64,000 nt of DNA from the NCBI GenBank assembly GCA_021821945.1, contig JAJZTF010000007.1, positions 1 to 64,000 on the forward strand, given 5' to 3'. The notes under the pieces are model-generated. The model was not told where the DNA came from, ran no database searches, and was given only the letters and a program-made list of their open reading frames with translations. The DNA comes from Pseudomonadota bacterium. GTDB taxonomy: Bacteria; Pseudomonadota; Gammaproteobacteria; Burkholderiales; Gallionellaceae. The position numbers were made by a program, and so were the translations under genes. Each line of letters opens with the position of its first letter. Position 1 is the first letter of the stretch. Shown in pieces: positions 45,973 through 53,982 of the stretch.

Positions 45973-46665
45973 TCACCATGGGATCTCGCGCCCCTCGTAG
46001 TCCAGGAATCTTCCCGAATCGGCAAGCCCGAGACCCGAAATCACCCGCCTCATGCCGGTTACGCTCTGCTCGGCCGTGATGGCCGCGTTCGGCCCTCCCA
46101 TGTCCGTCCTGACCCAGCCCGGATGAAAAACCACCGAAATGATGCCGGCGGGCTTCAGGTCTATCGCCATGCTCTTGGTCACCATGTTGAGCGCAGCCTT
46201 GCTCGAACGGTATAGATAGTTTCCGCCGCTGCTGTTGTCGGATACGCTGCCCATGATGCTGCTGATGTTCACGATGGTCCTGAGGCCGCCCCTCGAAATC
46301 TGCTCGAAGAAGGCTTCGGCCATCCTGAGCGGCGCCATCGTGTTGATGCGGAAAACTTTCGCCCATTCATCGTAGTCAGTGCGGGAAAATCCCTTCGCAT
46401 CCTTTTCGGAATAGACGCCTGCGTTGTTGATCAGAAGATCTATCGCCAGCCCCGAATTCGCATGGGAGAGACCGGCTATCTCTCCATGGTCTTCGACATC
46501 CAGCCTGCAGACCCTGACCCTCCCAGAATGCTTTGACGCCAGATCCTTGAGTCCGGGCGACTCATGGCGGGCGCAAGCCAGGACAGCCCAGCCGTCCTCG
46601 GCATATTGCCTGGCAAATTCGAGCCCTATCCCCCGGTTCGCGCCCGTGATCAATGCAGTCTTCAT
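45973..46665 (-). CDS. Short-chain dehydrogenase/reductase (SDR)
   Basis: 230 aa from ATG 46665, with GGAGGT in front. The NAD(P)-binding motif TGANRGIG, NNAG, the serine in NISSIMG and the catalytic YLYRSSK (Tyr-x3-Lys) define a classical SDR, similar to the C-factor subgroup. The substrate is unknown. It converges with the SpoIIAA-like gene, 3 bp apart. Confidence 0.92.
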   Translation of the reverse strand: MKTALITGANRGIGLEFARQYAEDGWAVLACARHESPGLKDLASKHSGRVRVCRLDVEDHGEIAGLSHANSGLAIDLLINNAGVYSEKDAKGFSRTDYDEWAKVFRINTMAPLRMAEAFFEQISRGGLRTIVNISSIMGSVSDNSSGGNYLYRSSKAALNMVTKSMAIDLKPAGIISVVFHPGWVRTDMGGPNAAITAEQSVTGMRRVISGLGLADSGRFLDYEGREIPW

Positions 46666-46782
46666 CTCGCACCTCCCTGATGCCGGCATTGTAAACCATG
46701 AAAGCGCCGTGGTTCTCCGCCCAATCGGGACGGAAATGTCCTATACTGCAAGGTTCAATGTTGCAATGCAGACCCATCCATC

Positions 46783-48636
46783 ATGTTCAGACTCCTTGAA
46801 TCCCTGATCAACGGCACCAGGAGCCACAAGCCCGTCACGCCGCCCAGGAGCCTCCTGACCTTCTACTGGCACTTCATCCGCCAGACTCCCCTGCCTTATG
46901 CGATCATGGTGGCAACGAGCCTTTGCGTCGCGATGGCGGACATGAGCATTCCGGTCTTCATCGGCAAGCTTGTCGCGATGATGGCCTCACCCGACAGGTC
47001 CGCCGCGCTCTCGTCCAACTCCACGATCCTCTCTGTCATGCTTCTGGTCGTGCTGGTGGTCCGTCCCCTGCTGCAATTCGCCGACATCGCGGTACGCCAC
47101 AATGCGCTGATGCCCGGCACGACGAGCCTCGTGCGCTGGCAGAGCCACTGGCATGTGGTGCGGCAGAGCTGGCCGTTCTTCCAGAAGGATTTCGCAGGCC
47201 GCATCGCAAACCGCGTGATGCAGACCGCACAAGCGCTGAGGGACAGCGTGATGGCCAGCATACGCGCCGGTCTTTATCTTTCCACCTACGGCATCCTGAC
47301 GCTGATCCTGATCTCGCGCTTCGACTGGAGAATGACTCTGCCGGTCGCAAGCTGGCTTGCAGCCTATGCCGTGTTTCTCAGGTTCTTCGTGCCTCGCCTC
47401 AGGGAGCTTGCCAAACAGAGCTCGGACATGCGCTCGCTCGTGATGGCGCGCGTAGTCGACAGCTACACCAACATCCTCACGGTAAAACTCTTTTCAAGGA
47501 TTGCAGACGAGGATGCGTATGTGCGGGAAGTGGTGGACGAACATCAGGATGCCGTCGCCCGCCACATGCGCATGACCAGCCGCTTCATGATCACGCTGCA
47601 GAGCATGAATGCACTCCTTCTGGTCAGCACCTCGCTGATCGGCCTCTACCTCTGGGGGAAGGGGCTGATCGCGACGAGCCAGGTGGCGACCGCACTTCCC
47701 CTGGTATGGCAGATCACCAACATGGCTGGCTGGGTCTCCTTCGAGGTCGCCGGCATATTCGAGAATGTGGGCGTGGTGCAGGACGGCATGGAAAGCATCT
47801 CGGTCCCGCACACTCTGACGGACGACAAGGACGCCAAGCCGCTGGTGGTGAAAGAGGGCGAGATACGCTTCGAGCAGGTCAGCTTCGGCTACGGCGCAAA
47901 CAAGCCGGTGCTGGACCGCATAGACCTCGTCGTGCATCCGGGAGAGCGCATCGGGCTGGTCGGCAGGTCAGGCGCCGGAAAATCGACCCTGGTCAACCTG
48001 CTGCTCCGCTTCTACGATGCGGAATCCGGCAGCATCATGGTGGACGGCCAGGACATCCGGCATGTCACCCAGGAAAGCCTGCGCACCCAGATAGGCCTCG
48101 TCACCCAGGACACATCGCTGCTGCACAGGTCTCTTGCGGACAACATACGTTATGGCAGGCCCCAGTCGACACAGGCGGAGATAGAGGAAGCCGCGAAGAA
48201 GGCGCATGCGCATGAATTCATCACGGGGCTCAGGGACTGGGAAGGCAGGACAGGCTATCAGGCCCATGTCGGGGAACGCGGCGTGAAGCTCTCTGGAGGC
48301 CAGCGGCAGCGCGTGGCGATCGCGCGGGTGATATTGAAGAATGCGCCCATCCTGCTTCTGGATGAAGCGACCTCCGCGCTGGACAGCGAGATCGAGGCCA
48401 GCATACAGGAGCAGCTCGCAACCCTGATGCAGGGCAAGACGGTGATCGCCATCGCCCACAGGCTTTCGACCATCGCCCGCATGGACAGGCTGATCGTGAT
48501 CGATCACGGAAGGATAGTCGAACAGGGATCCCACAGCGAGCTTATCGAAAGAAACGGGCTCTATGCCGCACTCTGGCAGCACCAGTCCGGGGGCTTTCTC
48601 GCAGAAGACATACCCGAAGAGGCAAGGGCCGCCTGA
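46783..48636 (+). CDS. ABC exporter, fused membrane and ATPase domains
   Basis: 617 aa half-transporter with an N-terminal six-helix domain (residues about 35-320) and a C-terminal ATPase. Walker A is GRSGAGKST, the signature loop LSGGQRQR, and Walker B ILLLDEATSALD. It probably works as a homodimer in the inner membrane, exporting a lipid, peptide or drug. The substrate cannot be told from sequence. It stands alone, with a TATACT -10-like box at 46742-46747. Confidence 0.94.
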   Translation: MFRLLESLINGTRSHKPVTPPRSLLTFYWHFIRQTPLPYAIMVATSLCVAMADMSIPVFIGKLVAMMASPDRSAALSSNSTILSVMLLVVLVVRPLLQFADIAVRHNALMPGTTSLVRWQSHWHVVRQSWPFFQKDFAGRIANRVMQTAQALRDSVMASIRAGLYLSTYGILTLILISRFDWRMTLPVASWLAAYAVFLRFFVPRLRELAKQSSDMRSLVMARVVDSYTNILTVKLFSRIADEDAYVREVVDEHQDAVARHMRMTSRFMITLQSMNALLLVSTSLIGLYLWGKGLIATSQVATALPLVWQITNMAGWVSFEVAGIFENVGVVQDGMESISVPHTLTDDKDAKPLVVKEGEIRFEQVSFGYGANKPVLDRIDLVVHPGERIGLVGRSGAGKSTLVNLLLRFYDAESGSIMVDGQDIRHVTQESLRTQIGLVTQDTSLLHRSLADNIRYGRPQSTQAEIEEAAKKAHAHEFITGLRDWEGRTGYQAHVGERGVKLSGGQRQRVAIARVILKNAPILLLDEATSALDSEIEASIQEQLATLMQGKTVIAIAHRLSTIARMDRLIVIDHGRIVEQGSHSELIERNGLYAALWQHQSGGFLAEDIPEEARAA

Positions 48637-48642
48637 CGAGAC

Positions 48643-49278
48643 TCAGTCCAGCAGGTGGCCCGTCTTGACGAGTATGGTGCAACCCTCCGTACTATACGGG
48701 CAGTGCGCGCTCAGATGCGGACTGCGCATCCAGGTGCCTTTGGGATACTTGCCGAACTCGTCCGCAAACACGCCTTCCAGGACATAGATCTCCTCTCCTC
48801 CGAAATGGCGGTGGGGATTGAACCGGGTGCCGGGATCCCAGCGCACCAGCGCAGTATGCTTCGTTCCTGATTCCGACAGGGGCATCACGGATAGCCCATC
48901 CACCAGGCCCTGATACCATGGCCTGTCTGAAGTCCTGACCAGGATGCGCTGCACCTCTCCCTGATCGACGTGATAGCTCTTGAAGAATAGCGTTGCGCCC
49001 GACCCTGAACTGTATTTCCGGGAAGAGGGATCCTTGAGATAGTCGCCTCGCAGACAGACGTCGGATGCGCATTCGATCGCCCCTTCCAGCACCAGGATCT
49101 CATGGCCGAATTCTCCGTCAGCTTCGAGGCTCGAACCTGGCGCCAGCCTGATGACCGAGGTGGCGCGGGTAGAACCCTGCTCCAGACATCGCCTGCCAAT
49201 TCCGCAAGGCTCTTCCGCCCAAGACAGGTCCTCCTGCCTGATCACGACGCGCTTTGAAATGTCCGAATTGATTTCCAT
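48643..49278 (-). CDS. ChrR-type double-cupin protein
   Basis: 211 aa with two cupin-like repeats. The C-terminal one carries FNPHRHFGGEEIYVLEGVFADEFG (in parts) and PHLSAHCPYSTEGC, typical of the ChrR-family cupin domain. ChrR of Rhodobacter is an anti-sigma factor, but the zinc-binding N-terminal anti-sigma domain is absent and no ECF sigma gene is adjacent. A plain metal-binding cupin is more likely. It converges with the ABC exporter gene (6 bp). Confidence 0.85.
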   Translation of the reverse strand: MEINSDISKRVVIRQEDLSWAEEPCGIGRRCLEQGSTRATSVIRLAPGSSLEADGEFGHEILVLEGAIECASDVCLRGDYLKDPSSRKYSSGSGATLFFKSYHVDQGEVQRILVRTSDRPWYQGLVDGLSVMPLSESGTKHTALVRWDPGTRFNPHRHFGGEEIYVLEGVFADEFGKYPKGTWMRSPHLSAHCPYSTEGCTILVKTGHLLD

Positions 49279-49402
49279 TGCCTTTTCTCCTAGCTTTCTA
49301 TTCTATCCCATTCGACGGTAGATTCTTCCCGGCAGCCATAGGAATCGCACTATTCCCTCCTTGATGTCATGGTGTTAGCATGAATGGACAGGGGAGGAAA
49401 TC

Positions 49403-49924
49403 ATGAGGAATCTGACCATTGCAATTCTCATCGCAATTTCCGGCAGCGCTTATGCCTCGGGCATGAAGGCAGGACTCTGGCAGATCGAGCAGATCAGCCA
49501 GAACGTGGATGGAAAGGACATGATGGACGAGATGTCGCACGCCCAGGCGATGATCAGGCAGAGCGGACTGCCTCCAGAACAGCTTGCGAGGATGCAGGCC
49601 ATGATGAATCCCTCGGCCGGCACCAGGATCTGCATCAGTCCGGAAATGGCGGCAAGGGACACGCCCGTGGTGGATCCAGAGGGGCGCTGCAAGCCGGCCA
49701 AAGTCTCCCGCAGCGGAAACAGCACCAGCTTCGAATTCGACTGCAAACAGAACGGCCGCAGCATGATAGGTAAAGGGGTGAGCATCGCAAGCAGCGACGA
49801 GATCACGACCCGGATCGACATGACGGAAAGCGATTCCAAAGGCAGCCACAGGATACACAGCGAGTCGAGGATGAAATATCTGGGATCGGATTGCAAGGGG
49901 ATCGCGCCGCCGATGGGCCGTTAA
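49403..49924 (+). CDS. DUF3617 protein, exported
   Basis: 173 aa with a signal peptide (cleavage after AYA, about residue 18). The mature part has MKAGLWQIEQ at its start, two cysteine pairs (RICISPE ... GRCKPAK and FDCKQNG ... SDCKG) and the helix PEQLARMQAMM. This pattern is typical of DUF3617, periplasmic proteins of unknown role. It stands alone upstream of a DUF2905 gene (26 bp gap). Confidence 0.88.
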   Translation: MRNLTIAILIAISGSAYASGMKAGLWQIEQISQNVDGKDMMDEMSHAQAMIRQSGLPPEQLARMQAMMNPSAGTRICISPEMAARDTPVVDPEGRCKPAKVSRSGNSTSFEFDCKQNGRSMIGKGVSIASSDEITTRIDMTESDSKGSHRIHSESRMKYLGSDCKGIAPPMGR

Positions 49925-49950
49925 CCCTCGCTGCTTCGAAGCGCTATGAT

Positions 49951-50151
49951 ATGGCCATGGCAAGGTGGCTCATCACGTTCGGCATCATCCTCATCCTGGC
50001 GGGAATCTCCTGGCCCTGGATCTCAAGGCTCGGGCATCTGCCGGGCGACATCTACATCCAGAGGAAAGGTTATACCCTGTTTTTCCCGATCACCACGAGC
50101 ATCCTGCTCTCGCTTCTTCTGTCCTTGATACTCTGGATATTCAGGAAATGA
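49951..50151 (+). CDS. DUF2905 small membrane protein
   Basis: 66 aa with two transmembrane helices separated by LGHLPGDIYIQRKGYTLFFPIT, the diagnostic loop of DUF2905. Function is unknown; proteins of this family are widely conserved in bacteria. ATG 49951 or 49957 could be the start. Confidence 0.88.
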   Translation: MAMARWLITFGIILILAGISWPWISRLGHLPGDIYIQRKGYTLFFPITTSILLSLLLSLILWIFRK

Positions 50152-50188
50152 AGCAACGCGGTATACTCGGGCTTTGCGGGCCAGAACC

Positions 50189-50533
50189 ATGAAGGAATTT
50201 TTGCAAAGACTCAAGTCGACACCGGAAAGCATCGCATTCAGTGACACCATCGCGACGATAGATGCCCATTACGAATTCACCCCGACCGCATTCAAAAACG
50301 GCGATCTGCAGAACGAGGCCGGGCAGAACAACGGCTCATGCAAGATATTCCATTTCGCGAGGATAAACGCGCTGACCGAGGAAGAGACGCTGCATTGCTT
50401 TGGCGCCTATTACAGGGAGGACGTCCTGAAGCATCCGGAAGGCTCGGACCACAAGAACATCCGGAACTTCATGAAGACGGGATGGAGCGGAGTCGCCTTC
50501 CATGGCGATGCGCTCTCGCCGAAACAGGATTAG
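50189..50533 (+). CDS. HopJ type III effector-like protein
   Basis: 114 aa from ATG 50189. The sequence FSDTIATIDAHYEFTPTAFKNG (in parts), NGSCKIFHFARI, LTEEETLHCFGAYYREDVL and FMKTGWSGVAFHG are the hallmarks of the HopJ family. Despite the name, it is a chromosomal protein of free-living proteobacteria with no evident secretion signal or type III genes here. It converges with the next gene (4-bp overlap). Confidence 0.9.
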   Translation: MKEFLQRLKSTPESIAFSDTIATIDAHYEFTPTAFKNGDLQNEAGQNNGSCKIFHFARINALTEEETLHCFGAYYREDVLKHPEGSDHKNIRNFMKTGWSGVAFHGDALSPKQD

Positions 50534-51246
50534 TGGCGCACCGCCCAGCGCGAGAAATATTCCTGCATCAGCCTCCTGACGTCCGGCCCATACACCGACT
50601 TCTCGGACTGCTTTAGCCCCTCCTCGAAGAAGCCCGGCGCATCCTGCGGGATGTTCCTTCCCAGCATGTCGAAGGCCTCGTGCATCAGCTCCTCGTCCTG
50701 CGTGCGGGTCGCGACGATCGCAAAGTTGATGTTCAGCATGCGCCACGGACGGTAGGGGTTGGTCCTGTCGGCATCCGCCCTGACGCCGGGCGAGACATGC
50801 TCGATCACCGTCTTCATCGCATGATAAAGCTCGCGCAGCGTCTCGTCCGATGCGGTGATGTTGGCGCTCGCCGCAAATCCGTTCACGACATACTCGAGCT
50901 CCCCGATCTCGCCGTCCTGCCTCGCAATCCACAAGGCGATGCCCACCGAGACCCTCTCGAGACCGGCAAGGGCATCGGGCAAATCCAGATGCTCCGCCCA
51001 TGAAGCGAGCTCGGCTGCGAGCATCAGCGCCTGTTCGCCCAGATTGCTGTCATAGGCGGGAATGACTTTCGCATCGATTTCCTCGAACTGCTGGATCAGC
51101 GCGTGCAGCGCTTCGGCCATCTGCATCGGTCCGATCTCGCCCGTCTTTGTGCCGCGCTCGGACATGCCGCTCGCGATCGCGTCGACCGCGTCGTCCAGCA
51201 GCCGTTCCACATCCTGCAATTCGTTCATCTCGTCCGGGTCATACAT
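50530..51246 (-). CDS. Hypothetical protein, function unknown
   Basis: 238 aa, not recognised. It is acidic and predicted all-helical, with no membrane segment. An N-terminal region (DEMNELQDVERLLDDAVDAIASGMSE) is followed by helices resembling TPR-like repeats (LPDALAGLERVSVGIALWIA, MHEAFDMLGRNIPQDAPGFFEEG). A scaffold-type role is possible but unsupported. It converges with the HopJ-like gene and is divergent from the MATE gene. Confidence 0.75.
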   Translation of the reverse strand: MYDPDEMNELQDVERLLDDAVDAIASGMSERGTKTGEIGPMQMAEALHALIQQFEEIDAKVIPAYDSNLGEQALMLAAELASWAEHLDLPDALAGLERVSVGIALWIARQDGEIGELEYVVNGFAASANITASDETLRELYHAMKTVIEHVSPGVRADADRTNPYRPWRMLNINFAIVATRTQDEELMHEAFDMLGRNIPQDAPGFFEEGLKQSEKSVYGPDVRRLMQEYFSRWAVRH

Positions 51247-51309
51247 GGGGCAAGTTTAACACGGGAGGATGGGTAAGCCTGTTATGATGGCGCCCCTCTC
51301 GAGAAAATC

Positions 51310-52644
51310 ATGAAGCACACCCTGCAAATAACCCACCTTGCCTGGCCGGTCCTCATCGCTCAGCTCGCCCTGATGGGAAACGCGGTGATAGACACCGCGA
51401 TGGCGGGCAGGCTTTCAGCGATAGATCTCGCGTCGGTCGGCATCGCCGCATCCATATTATCCACCGTGCTGATGTCGCTGGTCAGCGTGCTGCTGGCTCT
51501 TCCTCCCATCATCTCCCATCTTTATGGCTCCAACCGGCATGAAGCAGTTGGCGCCGAGATACATCAGAGCGTCTGGATATCCCTGGTTCTCGCGCTGATC
51601 GCGATCCTTGTGCTGTGCTTTCCGGGCCCCCTGATCGGCATCTCCCACCTCGAACCCCGGGTCGAAGAGAAGGTGCGCGCCTATCTTCTCGCGTCGGCCT
51701 TCGGCGTGCCCGCGACCTTCGCGCTGCGCATCTTCCTCGGCTTCTCGACCGGGATCGGCCGCCCCCGCCCTGTGATGTTCTTCAACCTGTTTTCCCTGGC
51801 CCTCAAGGTTCCGCTGAACATGGTGTTCATGCACGGCCTTCTGAGTGCGCCCGAGATGGGCGGTCCTGGCTGCGCCGTGGCCACCGCGCTGGATGCCTGG
51901 CTGATGGCGGGACTGGCGTGGATCTGGTGCCTCAGGAATCCGAGCTATGCAGGATTCCGCGTCAATCGCCGCCTCGCAAGCCCCGACATGAATGCCATCA
52001 AGGAATTCCTGAAACTGGGCCTGCCGATCGCCCTGACCTTCATTGCCGATGTGACCGCCTTCACCTTCATGGCGCTTTTCATCGCAAGGCTCGGGCCCGT
52101 TTATTCGGCCGCGCACCAGATCGCTGCCAATCTCGCAGCACTTGCCTTCATGGTGCCGCTTGCATTGGGCAATGCGACTTCGGTCCTGGTGGGAAAAAAC
52201 ATGGGTGCAAAACAATATGCGGAGGCGCGTCACATCTCGTGGGCCGGAATAGGAATCAGCATGACGGCGGGCGCCATCCTGTGCATGGCATTCTGGCTCG
52301 GCGCACCGCACATAGCGGCTCTCTATACCACGGACCCTGGCGTGCAGCGCATCGCGATTCCCCTGATCATGCTGGTCGCACTCTATCACTTGGGTGATGC
52401 ACTGCAGGCCGTGGCCGTGAATGCGCTTAGGGGATACAAGAAATCGGTCGTGCCTATGCTGATCTATGCGATCCTGCTATGGGGACCGGGGCTGGGGGGA
52501 GGCGTGCTGCTGGGGCTCACGGATTTTTTCGGGCCTGCAAAAGGCGCACGGGGATTCTGGATCGCAGCCATTGCAAGCCTTTGGCTGGTCGGAATACTGA
52601 TGGCCCTCTACCTCGACGCGGTCAGCAGGAAGGCCAAGGCCTAA
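51310..52644 (+). CDS. MATE-family efflux transporter
   Basis: 444 aa with twelve hydrophobic segments. The N-terminal WPVLIAQLALMGNAVIDTAMAGRLS (in parts) and the second-half repeat LGLPIALTFIADVTAFTFMALFIARLG (in parts) are typical of NorM-like MATE transporters, which extrude cationic compounds using Na+ or H+ gradients. Substrate unknown. It overlaps the convergent thioredoxin-HEAT gene by 4 bp. Confidence 0.95.
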   Translation: MKHTLQITHLAWPVLIAQLALMGNAVIDTAMAGRLSAIDLASVGIAASILSTVLMSLVSVLLALPPIISHLYGSNRHEAVGAEIHQSVWISLVLALIAILVLCFPGPLIGISHLEPRVEEKVRAYLLASAFGVPATFALRIFLGFSTGIGRPRPVMFFNLFSLALKVPLNMVFMHGLLSAPEMGGPGCAVATALDAWLMAGLAWIWCLRNPSYAGFRVNRRLASPDMNAIKEFLKLGLPIALTFIADVTAFTFMALFIARLGPVYSAAHQIAANLAALAFMVPLALGNATSVLVGKNMGAKQYAEARHISWAGIGISMTAGAILCMAFWLGAPHIAALYTTDPGVQRIAIPLIMLVALYHLGDALQAVAVNALRGYKKSVVPMLIYAILLWGPGLGGGVLLGLTDFFGPAKGARGFWIAAIASLWLVGILMALYLDAVSRKAKA

Positions 52645-53279
52645 TTGTCGAGTGCTTCCAGCGCCTCTTTCGCGATCTCCCTGACATCAGAACTCTCATC
52701 GTTGATGCGCGCTGCAAGATGCGCTTTTGCAGCCTCGATTCCCGTCAGGCCGAGGAGATGGCATGCGTCTGCACGCACGCGGTGGTCCTGATGGCGGGAA
52801 AGCACTGCAAGCTCTTGCAGCAGATCTTTCAGCGCGTCCTTGCCGGCGTATGACTCAAGCAGCGCGCTGACACCCAGCCTCACCTCGAGATTCGCGGAAG
52901 GATCGGCGACGATGGAAAGCAATGGTCCAAGCCGCTTCGTGTCTTCCGCGACGAATGCCGCAGCCATTTTGTACCCGCCCTGCTTCAAAAGGTATTCGAC
53001 ATACCGGGCTGTACCCCCTTCGACATTCAAGGCCCAGTGCCTGAGTTCGGAAGCGCTCATCGCCCCGGTGAAAGTGTAGGGACCGAGCTTGATCCAGGGA
53101 GCCGATCGAACTCCTTGTTCTTCGGCAAGCTCGGGATGGACTGCGACATTCACTACAGTCAGCTTTCCAATTCCCCCCTCCTTCAGCATGTCTGACAAGG
53201 CCTGCAAAACGGAGGGGCAGTGCGGGCATCCCGGGGTGATGAAGAGCAGTGCATCGGGTATCCTGTTTGAGTGCGCCAT
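52641..53279 (-). CDS. Thioredoxin-like protein fused to HEAT repeats
   Basis: 212 aa. Residues about 10-80 form a thioredoxin-like domain with the redox motif CPHC (Cys18, Cys21) and a cis-proline segment RSAPWIKLG. Residues about 110-212 read as HEAT/armadillo-like helices (ANLEVRLGVSALLES, HRVRADACHLLGLTG, DVREIAKEALEAL). The combination suggests a redox protein with a protein-binding tail; targets are unknown. It is followed by yjbQ 3 bp upstream in coordinate order and lies in a minus-strand group with yjbQ, a membrane protein and a diguanylate cyclase. Confidence 0.85.
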   Translation of the reverse strand: MAHSNRIPDALLFITPGCPHCPSVLQALSDMLKEGGIGKLTVVNVAVHPELAEEQGVRSAPWIKLGPYTFTGAMSASELRHWALNVEGGTARYVEYLLKQGGYKMAAAFVAEDTKRLGPLLSIVADPSANLEVRLGVSALLESYAGKDALKDLLQELAVLSRHQDHRVRADACHLLGLTGIEAAKAHLAARINDESSDVREIAKEALEALDN

Positions 53280-53282
53280 CAG

Positions 53283-53702
53283 TCACTCGCCCATTATCGT
53301 CGCGACCAGGCTGCGCGGTCCGCCTCTGTCCCTGTGCTCGCAAAGATAGATTCCCTGCCATGTACCCAGTCTCAGCCTGCCGTTGGCGATCGGGATGTTG
53401 AGGCTGCATCCCAGCAGGCTGGATTTGAGGTGAGCGGGAAGATCGTCAGGGCCTTCGTCGTTGTGCCGGTAGTACGGTTCTCCTTCAGGAACAGCCTTGT
53501 TGAAGAAGCTCTCGAAGTCCTGGCGCACCGTGGGGTCCGCGTTCTCGTTGATCGCAAGCGAGGCGGAGGTGTGCAGCATGAAGAGATTCAACATGCCTAT
53601 CCTGATGCTGCGCAACTCGGGCATTCTTTGCAGCACCTCTTCCGTGACCAGGTGGAAGCCCCGCGCTTTGGGCTCAAGGCGCATCTCTTTTTGGATCCAC
53701 AC
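53283..53702 (-). CDS. YjbQ/UPF0047 family protein
   Basis: 139 aa. The motifs GMLNLFMLHTSASLAINENADPTV (in parts), YRHNDEGPDDLPAHLKSSLLG (in parts) and GTWQGIYLCEHRD identify the YjbQ family, sometimes called secondary thiamine-phosphate synthase on the basis of weak activity. Its first 29 bases overlap the end of the next upstream gene, a small membrane protein. Confidence 0.94.
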   Translation of the reverse strand: MWIQKEMRLEPKARGFHLVTEEVLQRMPELRSIRIGMLNLFMLHTSASLAINENADPTVRQDFESFFNKAVPEGEPYYRHNDEGPDDLPAHLKSSLLGCSLNIPIANGRLRLGTWQGIYLCEHRDRGGPRSLVATIMGE

Positions 53703-53973
53703 GGACCGCCTCTCCCTCGATCACCACACCTTCCTCATGAACCCCGAAATCATCTTTCTCCGGCATCCTGAATTCCTGCATCTGCCTGCGCACGCCCCGC
53801 GTCTTCCACCAAAGGTACAGGCCAGCGATGACGCCGATGAAAAGCAGGAAGGCGAGCAGCACCGCAGAGAACATCACGGCTGCAACAGCCGTGACGGCAA
53901 ACACGGCAATCGTGGCCGACTTTCGCAGCAGGCCAGGTTTGCCCGATGTGTATGCGATATGTCTGGTTTCCAT
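53674..53973 (-). CDS. Small membrane protein, function unknown
   Basis: 99 aa with one long or two short hydrophobic helices (about residues 21-55) followed by a basic stretch KTRGVRRQMQEF and an acidic tail. Not recognised. It starts 9 bp after the diguanylate cyclase and overlaps yjbQ by 29 bp. Confidence 0.7.
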   Translation of the reverse strand: METRHIAYTSGKPGLLRKSATIAVFAVTAVAAVMFSAVLLAFLLFIGVIAGLYLWWKTRGVRRQMQEFRMPEKDDFGVHEEGVVIEGEAVRVDPKRDAP

Positions 53974-53982
53974 CGTGCTAGT

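Noticed and set aside
48643..49278. ChrR anti-sigma factor
   Set aside because: The N-terminal zinc-binding domain is missing and there is no ECF sigma gene next to it, so only the cupin part is supported.
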